Part shown: positions 53,885 through 62,186 of the stretch, piece by piece | Layout: each line of letters opens with the position of its first letter | Position numbering within the stretch: the first letter of the stretch is position 1 | NCBI GenBank assembly: GCA_016213865.1 | Contig: JACQZL010000423.1 | Span: 1 to 64,000, forward strand | Reading direction: 5' to 3' | Origin: Candidatus Rifleibacteriota bacterium | GTDB lineage: Bacteria; UBP17; UBA6191; JACPRK01 | DNA length: 64,000 nt | The notes under the pieces: model-generated | Told to the model about the DNA's origin: nothing | What the model saw: the letters and a program-made list of their open reading frames with translations, nothing else | Database searches by the model: none | Position numbers and translations under genes: made by a program

Positions 53885-55573
53885 TCAGGAAGCCTTCCGG
53901 GCATCGTCGGACAGCCAAGAAAGATTGACGGCGTTGATGGCGAAGTGCGCCAGGACAGGGGCAAAGAGGCCGCCGGTTGCGTCGAAGAGTAGGCCCAGCG
54001 CGATGCCCACGACGAAGGCGAACAAGGTCCACGGACGCAACCGCGGCTCCGCCGGATAGTGGACGACGGCGAAGACCAGGCTGGCCCAAAAAAGCCCGAG
54101 CTCCGGCTGCAGCGCACCGCGAAAGACCAGCTCCTCGGCCGCCGCGCTGACGGCGGCGAGATGGACCGCCGACGGGACGCTGACGGGCCCCAGAAGCTCC
54201 TGGAGCGCCGTTTCCATCTGCTTTGCCCAGGAGAAGCAGCGGGTGGAGAAGCGGGAGAGGACGATCGTCGCCGCCGCGACCGCCAGCGCGGAAAACGTGG
54301 AAAGCCAGAAGGACCCTTGCCAGGTGAGCGTCTCCAGTCGGTCCCGGTAGGCCATCCACCCCAGCCCCAGCAGAGCGAAGGGAAGGTAGAACAGGTACGC
54401 CATCCGGGTCAGCTCGGCCTGGCTGAGGTGGCGGCGGGGTGATGGAGGTGACTGGCCCGGGGACTCCGCTGCTGGTGGAGGTTCCGGGGCAACGTCTCCG
54501 TCTTCCGGCCGGTAACAAGAGATGAGTGTCCTTGCCAGACGCTGCCCCTCGAACTCTCGCGGGTCCATGCGGGCCAGGTGGCGGTCGCGGGCATCCTCGG
54601 CCTGCGCACGCTCCAGAAGCCCCAGCTCCCGGAGGCGAGGGATGTGGCGCAGCCAGAAACGATCGTAGAAGAGCTGCCACTGGGTCGGCGCGGCGAGGAT
54701 CTGCTCCTCGAACCAGGCCGTCACTTGCCGGGCGACGTGCGGCACGGCCTCCTTCGTCGGGACGCTCAGCGGTTGCCCCAGCTCCAGACGGTAGCGATCC
54801 CCGGCGATGCGCCTGCAAGAGACCGGGACGAGGGCACAACTCGCGTGCCTTGCGAACTCGTACGGCCCCCGCGGCATGGACACCAGATGGCCCAGAAAGT
54901 CCAGGAAGAGCCCGTCCCGCGAGCCGTCCTGGTCGGCCACGAACCCCACGGCGGCACCCGTTTTCAGCGCGCGGAGCCCCTCGCGCAGCCCGCGATGCTG
55001 GTGCAGCAGCTTCATCCGCGAGCGATGGCGGGCCCAGCCGAGGAACCGGTCGAGGGCCGGCGCGAGCTGCTCGAAGTAGAACGCGTGGACTGCCACTCCG
55101 CGGGCGGCCAGTACGGCTCCGGCCAGTTCCCAGTTGCCCAGGTGCAGCCCGAGCAGCACGATCCCGTGGCCGTCACGCCTGGCCGCCTCGAGATGCTCCC
55201 AGCCCACGACCTCCACCAGTTCGGGGACGGCGCCTCGCTCCTGGGCGACCAGCTTGAAGAGGTCGACGATCGTGCAGAGCTGGTGGGCCACTGTCTCGGT
55301 GACGAGTTGGAGCTCTGTCTGCTCGTCGTCGAGGTCCGGGCGGTACGTGCGCAAGATGCGCAGGTTCTTGCGGACCGGGCCGACGGGCAGCACGCGGGCC
55401 AGCAGGGGCGCGAGCGCGCGGGCCCCCGTCAATAGCCAGGGGCGCGGCACGAGCTGGGCCGTGACCCATCCGGCCCAGAGTGAACCGGCCAGAAGCGCAT
55501 CTGCCGCCCGGAACCACGCCGGGCGCGCCGTCCCGCGGGCACCGGAGCCAGCCGGCCCGGAGGCGACGGGCAT
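53885..55573 (-). CDS. LpxL-type acyltransferase fused to a CPBP membrane protease
   Basis: A 562-residue fusion. Residues 1-320 are a lysophospholipid/lipid A acyltransferase of the LpxL/HtrB family. The catalytic motif LHLGNWE has His144 and Glu149, followed by a second block FLDFLGHLVSMPRGP. Residues 390-560 are a CPBP (CAAX-like) intramembrane protease with AAEELVFRGAL (Glu480-Glu481-x-x-x-Arg485), His505 in VVHYPAEP and His543 in LAHFAINAVN. The ATG overlaps the lpxB copy 1 stop by one base (TGATG). It acts at the inner membrane; the acyl donor and protease target are unknown. Confidence 0.9.
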   Translation of the reverse strand: MPVASGPAGSGARGTARPAWFRAADALLAGSLWAGWVTAQLVPRPWLLTGARALAPLLARVLPVGPVRKNLRILRTYRPDLDDEQTELQLVTETVAHQLCTIVDLFKLVAQERGAVPELVEVVGWEHLEAARRDGHGIVLLGLHLGNWELAGAVLAARGVAVHAFYFEQLAPALDRFLGWARHRSRMKLLHQHRGLREGLRALKTGAAVGFVADQDGSRDGLFLDFLGHLVSMPRGPYEFARHASCALVPVSCRRIAGDRYRLELGQPLSVPTKEAVPHVARQVTAWFEEQILAAPTQWQLFYDRFWLRHIPRLRELGLLERAQAEDARDRHLARMDPREFEGQRLARTLISCYRPEDGDVAPEPPPAAESPGQSPPSPRRHLSQAELTRMAYLFYLPFALLGLGWMAYRDRLETLTWQGSFWLSTFSALAVAAATIVLSRFSTRCFSWAKQMETALQELLGPVSVPSAVHLAAVSAAAEELVFRGALQPELGLFWASLVFAVVHYPAEPRLRPWTLFAFVVGIALGLLFDATGGLFAPVLAHFAINAVNLSWLSDDARKAS

Positions 55574-56739
55574 CAGCCCACCAGATCCAGCGCCATGCGC
55601 GCCACTCGCTCGGTGGCGCCCCGTGGCCCCAGCTTGTCCACGACCGCCCGCAGGTCGGCCCGGATCTGCGCGACCCGCTGCTGGTTGTCCAGGATGTCGC
55701 GGCACTCGCGGATGACGTTCTCGGGGATGAAGTCCTGCTGGATGAACTCGGGGACGATCATCCGCTGGGCCAGGATGTTGGGCAGCCCGACGTAGGGCGG
55801 CATCGACGGGTAGAAGAGCCGGGCCAGGATCTCGGTCATCAGCGAGGTCCGATAGGTGACGATCATGGGCGCCTCGTAATAGGCCGCCTCCAGGGTGGCA
55901 GTCCCGGAGCAGACCACCAGCAGGTCGGAGACGGCCATCACGTCGTAGGTCCGGTCGACCGTGACGTCGACGGGGATGCCGTAGTGGCGCAGGTGGCGGG
56001 AGACGGTGTTCTGCACGAAATCGCCGTATTCGCGCAGGTTGCAGTTGACCACGGGCACGATGAAGCGCGCCTCGGGGTAGACGAGGGCGATCTGCCGCGC
56101 ACACTCGGCCAGGATGGGGGTGTGCATGCGGATCTCCTGGCGGCGGCTGCCCGGGAGGAGGCCGATGATGCGCTGGTTGGGCTTGATGGCGAAGTCGGCG
56201 CGAATCCGGTCGCGGTCGATCTCGGTCTTGACGACGTCGAAGAGCGGATGGCCCACGAACTCGACGCTGGCCTGGGCCTCCCGGTACCGGACGTAGGTCA
56301 GCTCGAACGGGGCCGCCACGCGGGTGATGGTGCGGGCCGCGTCCCGGATCGAATCGGCCGAATCGGTGAACTTGCCCGGCGGGAAGTAGTAGAGCGTCGG
56401 GATGCCCACCGACTTGGCGAATCGCGCGATCGGCATGTTGAAGCCCGGGTAGTCGATCAACACCAGGACATCCGGCTTGTCCCACGTGAGCTGGCGGACC
56501 AGTTGGCGGTAGACCCAGACGAGGTGGCAACGCTTCAGGGATTCGACCAGGCCGATGCCTCCCCAGGTGGAGCTGTCACGCACCAGGTGGACTCCCGCAT
56601 CGGCCATCTGCGAACCTCCGACGCCGCTCAGGCGCAGTCGCGGCGACAGCTTTCTCAGCTCGCGGGCCAGCGCGGCGCCGTAGAGGTTGCCGGAGAACTC
56701 CCCGGCGAGGAGGAAGATATGAGGGTTGCTGGACGACAC
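55573..56739 (-). CDS. LpxB-like glycosyltransferase, divergent copy 1
   Basis: A 388-residue GT19-family protein homologous to lipid A disaccharide synthase. It keeps IDYPGFN (Asp96, the E. coli Asp98 position), LLPGSRRQEI and the GTATLEAAYYEAPMIVTYR C-terminus. However the N-terminal motif is GEFSGN (Asn18 where most have Asp), and the SPSVWAW-like loop reads FPPGKFTDSAD. It may have a different acceptor or be catalytically altered. It lies 4 bases after msbA and overlaps the acyltransferase fusion by one base. Confidence 0.85.
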   Translation of the reverse strand: MSSSNPHIFLLAGEFSGNLYGAALARELRKLSPRLRLSGVGGSQMADAGVHLVRDSSTWGGIGLVESLKRCHLVWVYRQLVRQLTWDKPDVLVLIDYPGFNMPIARFAKSVGIPTLYYFPPGKFTDSADSIRDAARTITRVAAPFELTYVRYREAQASVEFVGHPLFDVVKTEIDRDRIRADFAIKPNQRIIGLLPGSRRQEIRMHTPILAECARQIALVYPEARFIVPVVNCNLREYGDFVQNTVSRHLRHYGIPVDVTVDRTYDVMAVSDLLVVCSGTATLEAAYYEAPMIVTYRTSLMTEILARLFYPSMPPYVGLPNILAQRMIVPEFIQQDFIPENVIRECRDILDNQQRVAQIRADLRAVVDKLGPRGATERVARMALDLVG

Positions 56740-56743
56740 GGTT

Positions 56744-58555
56744 TCAGGCGGTGGGCACCAGGACTGGCCGATCGAGGAGCTGGACCCGACAGAGGTGATG
56801 GTACAGTCCTCCGCGGGACATCAGTTCGGCATGGGTCCCGATCTCCCGAATAGTCCCACTCTCCAATACAACGATCTGGTCGGCGTTCGCCACCGTCGAG
56901 AGGCGGTGGGCGATGACGAGCGTCGTGCGGTCGCGCATCAACCGGCGCAGCGCATCTTGCACGAGCGCTTCCGATTCGGTGTCGAGCGAGCTGGTCGCCT
57001 CGTCGAGGATCAGGATGCGAGGGTCCTTCAGGAGCGCCCGGGCGATGGCGATGCGCTGGCGCTGGCCTCCCGACAGGTTCACCCCGCGCTCGCCCAGCAT
57101 CGTCTGGAACCCGGCCGGCAGCCGTTCGATGAACTCCCAGGCGTTGGCGTCCACGGCGGCCTGCCGGATCTGCGTGCTCGAGGCGCCGGGCCGGCCGAAG
57201 GCGATGTTCTCCTCGATGGTGCCGCTGAAGAGGAAGGTCTCTTGCGGCACGATGCCGAAGTAGCCGCGCAGACAGCTCAGGGCAATGTCCCGGACGTCGA
57301 TCGAATCGAGCAGGATCGCTCCGTCCGTCACGTCGTAGAACCGGGGAAGGAGGTTTACGAAGGTGCTCTTGCCCGAACCGCTGCGACCCACGAGCGCCGC
57401 CACCTGGCCGGGCTCGAGGACCAGGTCGAGATTCGTCAAGACGTTGGGGTTGCCATCGGCGCCGTAGTGGAAAGAGACCCCGCGGTACTCCACCCGGCCG
57501 GCCAGGGAGGGCAACGTGCGGGCGCCCGGGCGATCGCGGATGGTGACGGGCTCGTCGAGTAACTCGAAGATGCGCTCGGCGGCCCCGACCGCCTGCTTCA
57601 CGCTGGCCTGGATCTCGGTCAACGTCCGCAGCGGGTGGAACATCATCCCCAGACATGCCAGGAACTGGACCAGTTGCCCCACCGTGAGGCTCGATTCGAT
57701 GACGGACCGCGCGCCGACCCAGATGACCATCACCATGCCGATCGCATGGAACAGCTCGACGATCGGGGAGGTCAGCGACGTGTACTTGGTCGCCTTCATG
57801 AAGGCCTTGTAGCTCTCCTGGTTGACCTTGCGAAAGCGCTCCAGCTCCTGCTCCTCGGCGCCGAACGCCTGGATCTCACGGATGCCGCCCACTGCTTCGG
57901 CGAAGGCCGAGCTGAGGTCGCCCACTCTGCTCTGGGTCAACGCGCCGATGCCGCGCAGCTTCTCGGAGAACCGGCGGACCACCACGCTGATGACCGGCAG
58001 GATGACGATGCTGAAGAGCGAGAGGCGCCAGTCGAGCCAGAACATCATCCCCAGGCAGAAGAGGACCTGGAAGGCGTTGGTCAGAGCGGTGTTGGTCGTG
58101 ACCAGGGCGGCCTGGACGACGGGGACGTCGCTGGCCATACGCGACAGGATCTGCCCCATCCGGTTCTGCTGGAAGAAGGCCAGCGGCAGGGACTCGACCT
58201 TGCGGAAGAGCTCCTCGCGCAGGCGACAGGCGATGCGATGGCCCACCTGACTGACCAGGTATCGGGAGCTGAAGAGGGCCGCACCCTTGAGGAGGTGCAC
58301 CACGAAGACGGCTGCCAGGGCCAGGAGCAAGGTCTGATTGCTTCGCGGGGCCAGGACGTCGTCGATGAGGATCTGGAGGATCTTGGCGTCGGCGGTGGTG
58401 AAGAGGCCGACGACGGCTGCGGCCACGAGCGCGAGGACCAGCGGTCGCACATGGTCGCGCAGGTACGCGAAGGCCCGGCGTTCGGCGGCCCCCGCGGCCG
58501 CCGTTGCCCCTGCCGGATTCCCGGAGGAGCGGCCCTTACCCTGGTCGGTTTCCAT
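56744..58555 (-). CDS. msbA: ABC transporter, MsbA-type lipid flippase
   Basis: A 603-residue half-transporter with a membrane domain of six helices (residues about 35-330) and an ABC domain with VALVGRSGSGKSTFVNLL, LSGGQRQRIAIARALLKDP and ILDEATSSLD. In this position between two LpxB genes, flipping of lipid A or core lipid across the inner membrane is the likely function. ATG at 58555, overlapping lpxB copy 2 by 20 bases. Confidence 0.85.
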   Translation of the reverse strand: METDQGKGRSSGNPAGATAAAGAAERRAFAYLRDHVRPLVLALVAAAVVGLFTTADAKILQILIDDVLAPRSNQTLLLALAAVFVVHLLKGAALFSSRYLVSQVGHRIACRLREELFRKVESLPLAFFQQNRMGQILSRMASDVPVVQAALVTTNTALTNAFQVLFCLGMMFWLDWRLSLFSIVILPVISVVVRRFSEKLRGIGALTQSRVGDLSSAFAEAVGGIREIQAFGAEEQELERFRKVNQESYKAFMKATKYTSLTSPIVELFHAIGMVMVIWVGARSVIESSLTVGQLVQFLACLGMMFHPLRTLTEIQASVKQAVGAAERIFELLDEPVTIRDRPGARTLPSLAGRVEYRGVSFHYGADGNPNVLTNLDLVLEPGQVAALVGRSGSGKSTFVNLLPRFYDVTDGAILLDSIDVRDIALSCLRGYFGIVPQETFLFSGTIEENIAFGRPGASSTQIRQAAVDANAWEFIERLPAGFQTMLGERGVNLSGGQRQRIAIARALLKDPRILILDEATSSLDTESEALVQDALRRLMRDRTTLVIAHRLSTVANADQIVVLESGTIREIGTHAELMSRGGLYHHLCRVQLLDRPVLVPTA

Positions 58556-59822
58556 CGGCGGTCGAATCGGCGAAATCAGGCCCCGCCTCGCGGGGGGCGA
58601 GGCCTGGCGTGGCTCCAGGGCCGGGCCCGGCACCGGTCGCGGAGTCGGTGACTGTTTCGACGTGGGGCGACGACTCGGCGCGGAGGATCTCGGCCGCCAC
58701 CTTGTCGAAGACGCCGGGCTCACCCAGCCGGGCCGTGACGGCACGCAGCTCCTCGCGCTGCGTTGCCAGGGCCTGCGGGTCCGACAGCAAGCCGGCCGCG
58801 GTCTCGAAGAGGGTCTCGGGGTCGGCGGCCTCGCCCACGCGTTCGGGGCAGATCTCCCGGCCGGCCACGATGTTCGGAAGACCGAAGTAGGTGAACCGGT
58901 GGCGGCCGCGGAAGAGCCAGCGTGTGAGAACTCCTGCGTTATAGCTGATCACCATCGGGCAGCCGCAGATGGCCGCTTCGAGCGTGACGGTGCCGCAGGT
59001 AGCCAGGGCCAGCGTCGACGCTGCCAGGCAGTCGTGGATGCCCTCGTCGAGGATGCGCACGGCGAGCGAGGCGAACGCGGGCGAGGCCAGGGGCTCCTCG
59101 AGCCACTCCCGCGGGACGGTATGGGCGCGGGGGATGGCGAACTGGGCGGCCAGGCCGCGGTCCGAGAGGCGCCGGGCCACCTCGAGGTAGATCGTCAGCA
59201 TCGCGGCGATCTCCTGGCGCCGGCTTCCCGGCAGGAGCGTCACCAGCGGGCGCTCGGAGTTCCAACCGTGGCGGGCCCGGAACTCGGGCCTGGGGACGCT
59301 CGGACGGACGAAGTCGACCAGGGGGTGCCCGAAGTAGAACGCCCGGCCTCCCGAGCGCGTGAAGTAGTCCGGCTCGAAGGGGAAAATGGCGAAGACCTTC
59401 GTGGAAGCTCGGGCGATGCGCGGCGCGCGCTCGGACTTCCAGCCCCACACCTTGGGCGGGATGAAGTAGTAGACGGGGACCTTGCGCTGGCAAGCCCGCT
59501 CGGCCAGGGGGACGTTGAACGTCGGGAAGTCGACGACGACCAAGGCGTCCGGCCGCCGCTGGTCGAGCATGCGCGCGGCCTTCCAGTAGTGATACGCGCC
59601 GGCTGGAAGGGCGCGCAGGATCTCGAAGTAGCCGATGGCCTGGTGGTCGGTCAGGCGGGCGGCCAGCTCGACTCCCGCCGCGGCCATGCGCTCGCCCCCG
59701 AAGCCGTACGCGACGAGGTCGGGCCGGCGGCGCCGCAGGGCGGCAACCAGGTGCGACGCGTGCAGGTCGCCGCTGGCCTCTCCGGCCACGATCATCAGGC
59801 GAAACGGTCGGTCCGAGCCCAT
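58536..59822 (-). CDS. lpxB: Lipid A disaccharide synthase LpxB, canonical copy 2
   Basis: A 428-residue GT19 enzyme that joins UDP-2,3-diacylglucosamine and lipid X. It has GEASGD (14-19), VVVDFPTFN (Asp98), IPPKVWGWK (121-129) and LLPGSRRQEI, and is the copy nearest to E. coli LpxB in motif content. A Gly/Ala/Pro-rich tail (about 45 residues) is extra. The start at 59822 follows GAGG and overlaps the delta-prime gene by 28 bases. Confidence 0.9.
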   Translation of the reverse strand: MGSDRPFRLMIVAGEASGDLHASHLVAALRRRRPDLVAYGFGGERMAAAGVELAARLTDHQAIGYFEILRALPAGAYHYWKAARMLDQRRPDALVVVDFPTFNVPLAERACQRKVPVYYFIPPKVWGWKSERAPRIARASTKVFAIFPFEPDYFTRSGGRAFYFGHPLVDFVRPSVPRPEFRARHGWNSERPLVTLLPGSRRQEIAAMLTIYLEVARRLSDRGLAAQFAIPRAHTVPREWLEEPLASPAFASLAVRILDEGIHDCLAASTLALATCGTVTLEAAICGCPMVISYNAGVLTRWLFRGRHRFTYFGLPNIVAGREICPERVGEAADPETLFETAAGLLSDPQALATQREELRAVTARLGEPGVFDKVAAEILRAESSPHVETVTDSATGAGPGPGATPGLAPREAGPDFADSTADGNRPG

Positions 59823-61090
59823 GCGGAAGACCTCGAAGAGGGTACACAGCCAGCCAGCGAAAGGTGGAAGGCCTCCAGGACGTAGCGTGGGGTGACGGCG
59901 GCCCTGAGCTGGGCCCGGGCCGATTCGACACCGGCCGCCAGCATCCCTGCCCAGTCCGGGCCCCGCTCGGCGGCTATCCGCACGGGCGCGGCTTCCCGGG
60001 CGAGAGCGGCCAGCCATCGACCGTCCGCGCCGCCGCACCGCGTCAGGGCCGCGGAGGCGACGAGCAGCGCCGTCCGGAAATAGGCATCCAGGGCCACGAG
60101 GCCCGTGCTTCGCAGAAACGAGCGTTCGTAGGAATCCTCCTCCAGCAAGGGGTGCACGTAGGCGGGGCCCGCCGTCTTGCGCAGTTCGGCCTCGTAGGCG
60201 TGCAGGCCCTTGCCGACGGCTTCCCGGAGGTGCTCGAGCCAGGCGGTCATCCTCTTCGACTCCTCGAGGGCGGCGAGGGCCGTCCCCCCTTCCAGGACCC
60301 GGGCGAGGACTCCCAGGAAGAAGGACGTGGAGTCGAAGGTGTACGCCAGGTCGGCGAAGAGACCTTCGGCCGGGTCCGCCAGCTCGCGGGCCGGGCGCTT
60401 TCGATGATGGCCGAGGAGGGACTGCAAGGCGTCGTCGCCCGTCGACGAGGGCGGGAAACCGGGGGCCACGGGAGCGCCGTCAGTCAGCGTGCCCTGGAGC
60501 AATTGGGGGTGGCGGCCCCAGGTCTCGAGAGCGGCGTAGAGCCAGTGCGGGTGGGCCGGGCTGGATGCGAGCGGTCCCTCGAGGAGGCGGCGGGTGGACG
60601 GGAAGTCGACCGGCAGCAACCGGCAGCGCGATCGGATCGTCGGCAGGACTTGCTGGAGCGAGCCGGCGGCGAGGATGAAGGCCACGGCCGGCGGAGGCTC
60701 TTCGAGCACCTTGAGAAAGGCGTTGGCCGATTCGTCGTTCATCGACTCGGCGCCGTCGAGCAAGTAGACGCGCCGGGCGCCAGGATCGAGGCTCAGGCTG
60801 CACTCCTCGAGGAGGGCGTGGATCTGCCCGATCCGGATCTCGACGCCCATGGGGACGATGTGGCGCAGGTGGGGTGGGGCGGGGCGCAAGCAGACGTGGC
60901 ACTCTCCGCAAGGCCGCTGGCCCTCTCCGCGGCACGCCAGCCCCCTGGCCACATATCGCGCGAAGTGGCGCGCCACGGGCAAGCTATCGGCGTGGACGAG
61001 AAAGGCATGCCCCTCCAGGGTGCCCGCAACGAGGCGGGCCAGGACCTCGTAGACGCTCGACGAGCGGGTCAGGTTGTCCAGGAGGTTCAT
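59795..61090 (-). CDS. holB: DNA polymerase III delta-prime subunit (HolB-like)
   Basis: About 431 residues; clamp-loader stator. It has a Zn-binding Cys cluster, Cys53, Cys61, Cys64 and Cys67 (LACRGEGQRPCGECHVC), then MNDESANAFLKVLEEPPPA and the SRC motif TIRSRCRLL. The Walker A site is degenerate, as in delta-prime subunits. The C-terminal half is poorly conserved. The ATG at 61090 is preferred over an upstream in-frame start. It heads the lipid A operon, which is unusual company. Confidence 0.85.
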   Translation of the reverse strand: MNLLDNLTRSSSVYEVLARLVAGTLEGHAFLVHADSLPVARHFARYVARGLACRGEGQRPCGECHVCLRPAPPHLRHIVPMGVEIRIGQIHALLEECSLSLDPGARRVYLLDGAESMNDESANAFLKVLEEPPPAVAFILAAGSLQQVLPTIRSRCRLLPVDFPSTRRLLEGPLASSPAHPHWLYAALETWGRHPQLLQGTLTDGAPVAPGFPPSSTGDDALQSLLGHHRKRPARELADPAEGLFADLAYTFDSTSFFLGVLARVLEGGTALAALEESKRMTAWLEHLREAVGKGLHAYEAELRKTAGPAYVHPLLEEDSYERSFLRSTGLVALDAYFRTALLVASAALTRCGGADGRWLAALAREAAPVRIAAERGPDWAGMLAAGVESARAQLRAAVTPRYVLEAFHLSLAGCVPSSRSSAWARTDRFA

Positions 61091-61424
61091 GGATATCCGG
61101 ACTGCGGACCTTTCACGGGGAGGGATGGCTCTCACCCGGGCTTCGACCTGGAGGCTGTACGCTGCGGCAACCGCCAAACTTGGCTGCCGGGAAGAGGCCG
61201 CATTCTAGCATGGAAAGGCGGTCCCGCGACAGCGGGGATCCGGCGTGGGGAGCGACGCTGAAAGACGGGAGCCCGCATCGCCACGATGCCCCGAGGGTCG
61301 TCATTCAACACAGCTACGACGGGCCGCCAGCACGCCCCCAGAAGTGAAAACGGGCCGTAGGGCTCTGGACCGTGGGGTAGACCGCACCTTCCTTCGCGTC
61401 TTCGCGTGAGGTCCGTTTTCATAC

Positions 61425-61528
61425 CAGAGACACAGAGGCACAGAAACACGGAGGAGCTGATTTGATGAGACTCTTCTCTGTGTCTCCGTGTCTTTGTGTC
61501 TCTGGGTTCACTTGAGACTTCCCATGGG
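61425..61528. repeat. 100-bp palindromic intergenic element, copy 2
   Basis: It contains AGAGACACAGAGGCACAGAA, GGAGCTGATTTGATGAGACT, CTCTGTGTCTCCGTGTCTTT and CACTTGAGACTTCCCATGGG, matching the 31-kb copy with small changes. Confidence 0.85.
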
Positions 61529-61568
61529 TTGCAACTGCTCCCTCCAGCGTGGGGAGCGCCGGAATGAC

Positions 61569-61592
61569 AAAAGCCGGAGCCCCCACTCCGGC
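61569..61592 (-). terminator. Rho-independent terminator of rpsT
   Basis: Reading leftward, GCCGGAG and CTCCGGC (61586-61592 / 61573-61579) form a 7-bp stem followed by TTTT (61569-61572). It lies about 27 bases past the rpsT stop. Confidence 0.8.
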
Positions 61593-61618
61593 CTGTCAGA
61601 TTCCGAAACGACGTCGCG

Positions 61619-61927
61619 TCAGGCAGCCTTCGGGGCTTCGACGGCGGCCGCGGCGGCGGCCTGGCGGGCCAGGCGGGCCTTCTTGCGCGAGGCCTTGTTC
61701 TTGTGGATCACGTGCTTGGAGGCAGCCTTGTCGAAGGCGCTGGCGGTCGCCCGGAGGGCCTGCTCGACCGCGGCCGGGTCCTTCTCGGTCACGACGGCCA
61801 GGAACTTCTTGTTGATCGTCTTGAGCGAGCTCTTGATCGCGACGTTGCGCGCGTGCCGCTTCTGGTTCTGGCGGTTGCGCTTCTGAACGGAATCCCGCTT
61901 CTTGGGAGCGGCGGGGGCGTCGGCCAT
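61619..61927 (-). CDS. rpsT: 30S ribosomal protein S20
   Basis: A 102-residue basic protein with the S20 pattern: KRNRQNQKRHARNVAIKSSL, KTINKKFL, AFDKAASKHVIHKNKASRKK. An Ala-rich C-terminal tail is longer than usual. AAGGAG precedes the ATG, and the gene has its own promoter and terminator. Confidence 0.97.
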   Translation of the reverse strand: MADAPAAPKKRDSVQKRNRQNQKRHARNVAIKSSLKTINKKFLAVVTEKDPAAVEQALRATASAFDKAASKHVIHKNKASRKKARLARQAAAAAAVEAPKAA

Positions 61928-61990
61928 GGTCTTTCTCCTTGCTGACTTCCGGGAGTCGAAAAGTCGTCAAAATCTATTCGGGAAGCGCAC

Positions 61991-62019
61991 ATTGTAGCGC
62001 CTTGCCGGCTCTCGATCAA
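61991..62019 (-). promoter_or_regulatory. Sigma70-like promoter of rpsT
   Basis: Reading leftward, TTGATC (62014-62019), a 17-base spacer, then TACAAT (61991-61996). It is about 65 bases upstream of the rpsT ATG. Confidence 0.7.
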
Positions 62020-62086
62020 GGTCCTTGTCGACGGGGGGGCGATGCAGACGGATGGGAAGCCGCACCGCTGCGATGGGCCAAGGAGA

Positions 62087-62186
62087 CCAAACCACGAAGG
62101 CACGAAGGCCACGAAGAGCCGCACGAAGATGAGGGCTCGACGCTCTCGGCGCGACCCCTGGTGCCTTCGGGGCTTTGTGGTTCAGC
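62087..62186. repeat. 'AACCACGAAGGCACGAAGG' type palindromic repeat
   Basis: CCACGAAGGCACGAAGGCCA near the left end pairs loosely with GTGCCTTCGGGGCTTTGTGG near the right end. It supplies the stop codon of the esterase gene. Short remnants of the same style occur near 7984, 47900 and 61391. Confidence 0.6.

Larger units (their letters stand above)
61091..61618. other. Gene-free interval with repeats and terminator
   Basis: No gene is supported. It contains a 61270-61312 fragment shared with the 31-kb element, the second copy of the 100-bp element (61425-61528), a 'ccttcgcgtcttcgcgtg' fragment near 61391, and the rpsT terminator. Confidence 0.6.

Noticed and set aside
53885..56530. Single 881-codon frame covering lpxB region and the fusion
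   Set aside because: The first 319 codons are out of frame with lpxB copy 1, which is clearly real; the fusion starts at 55573.
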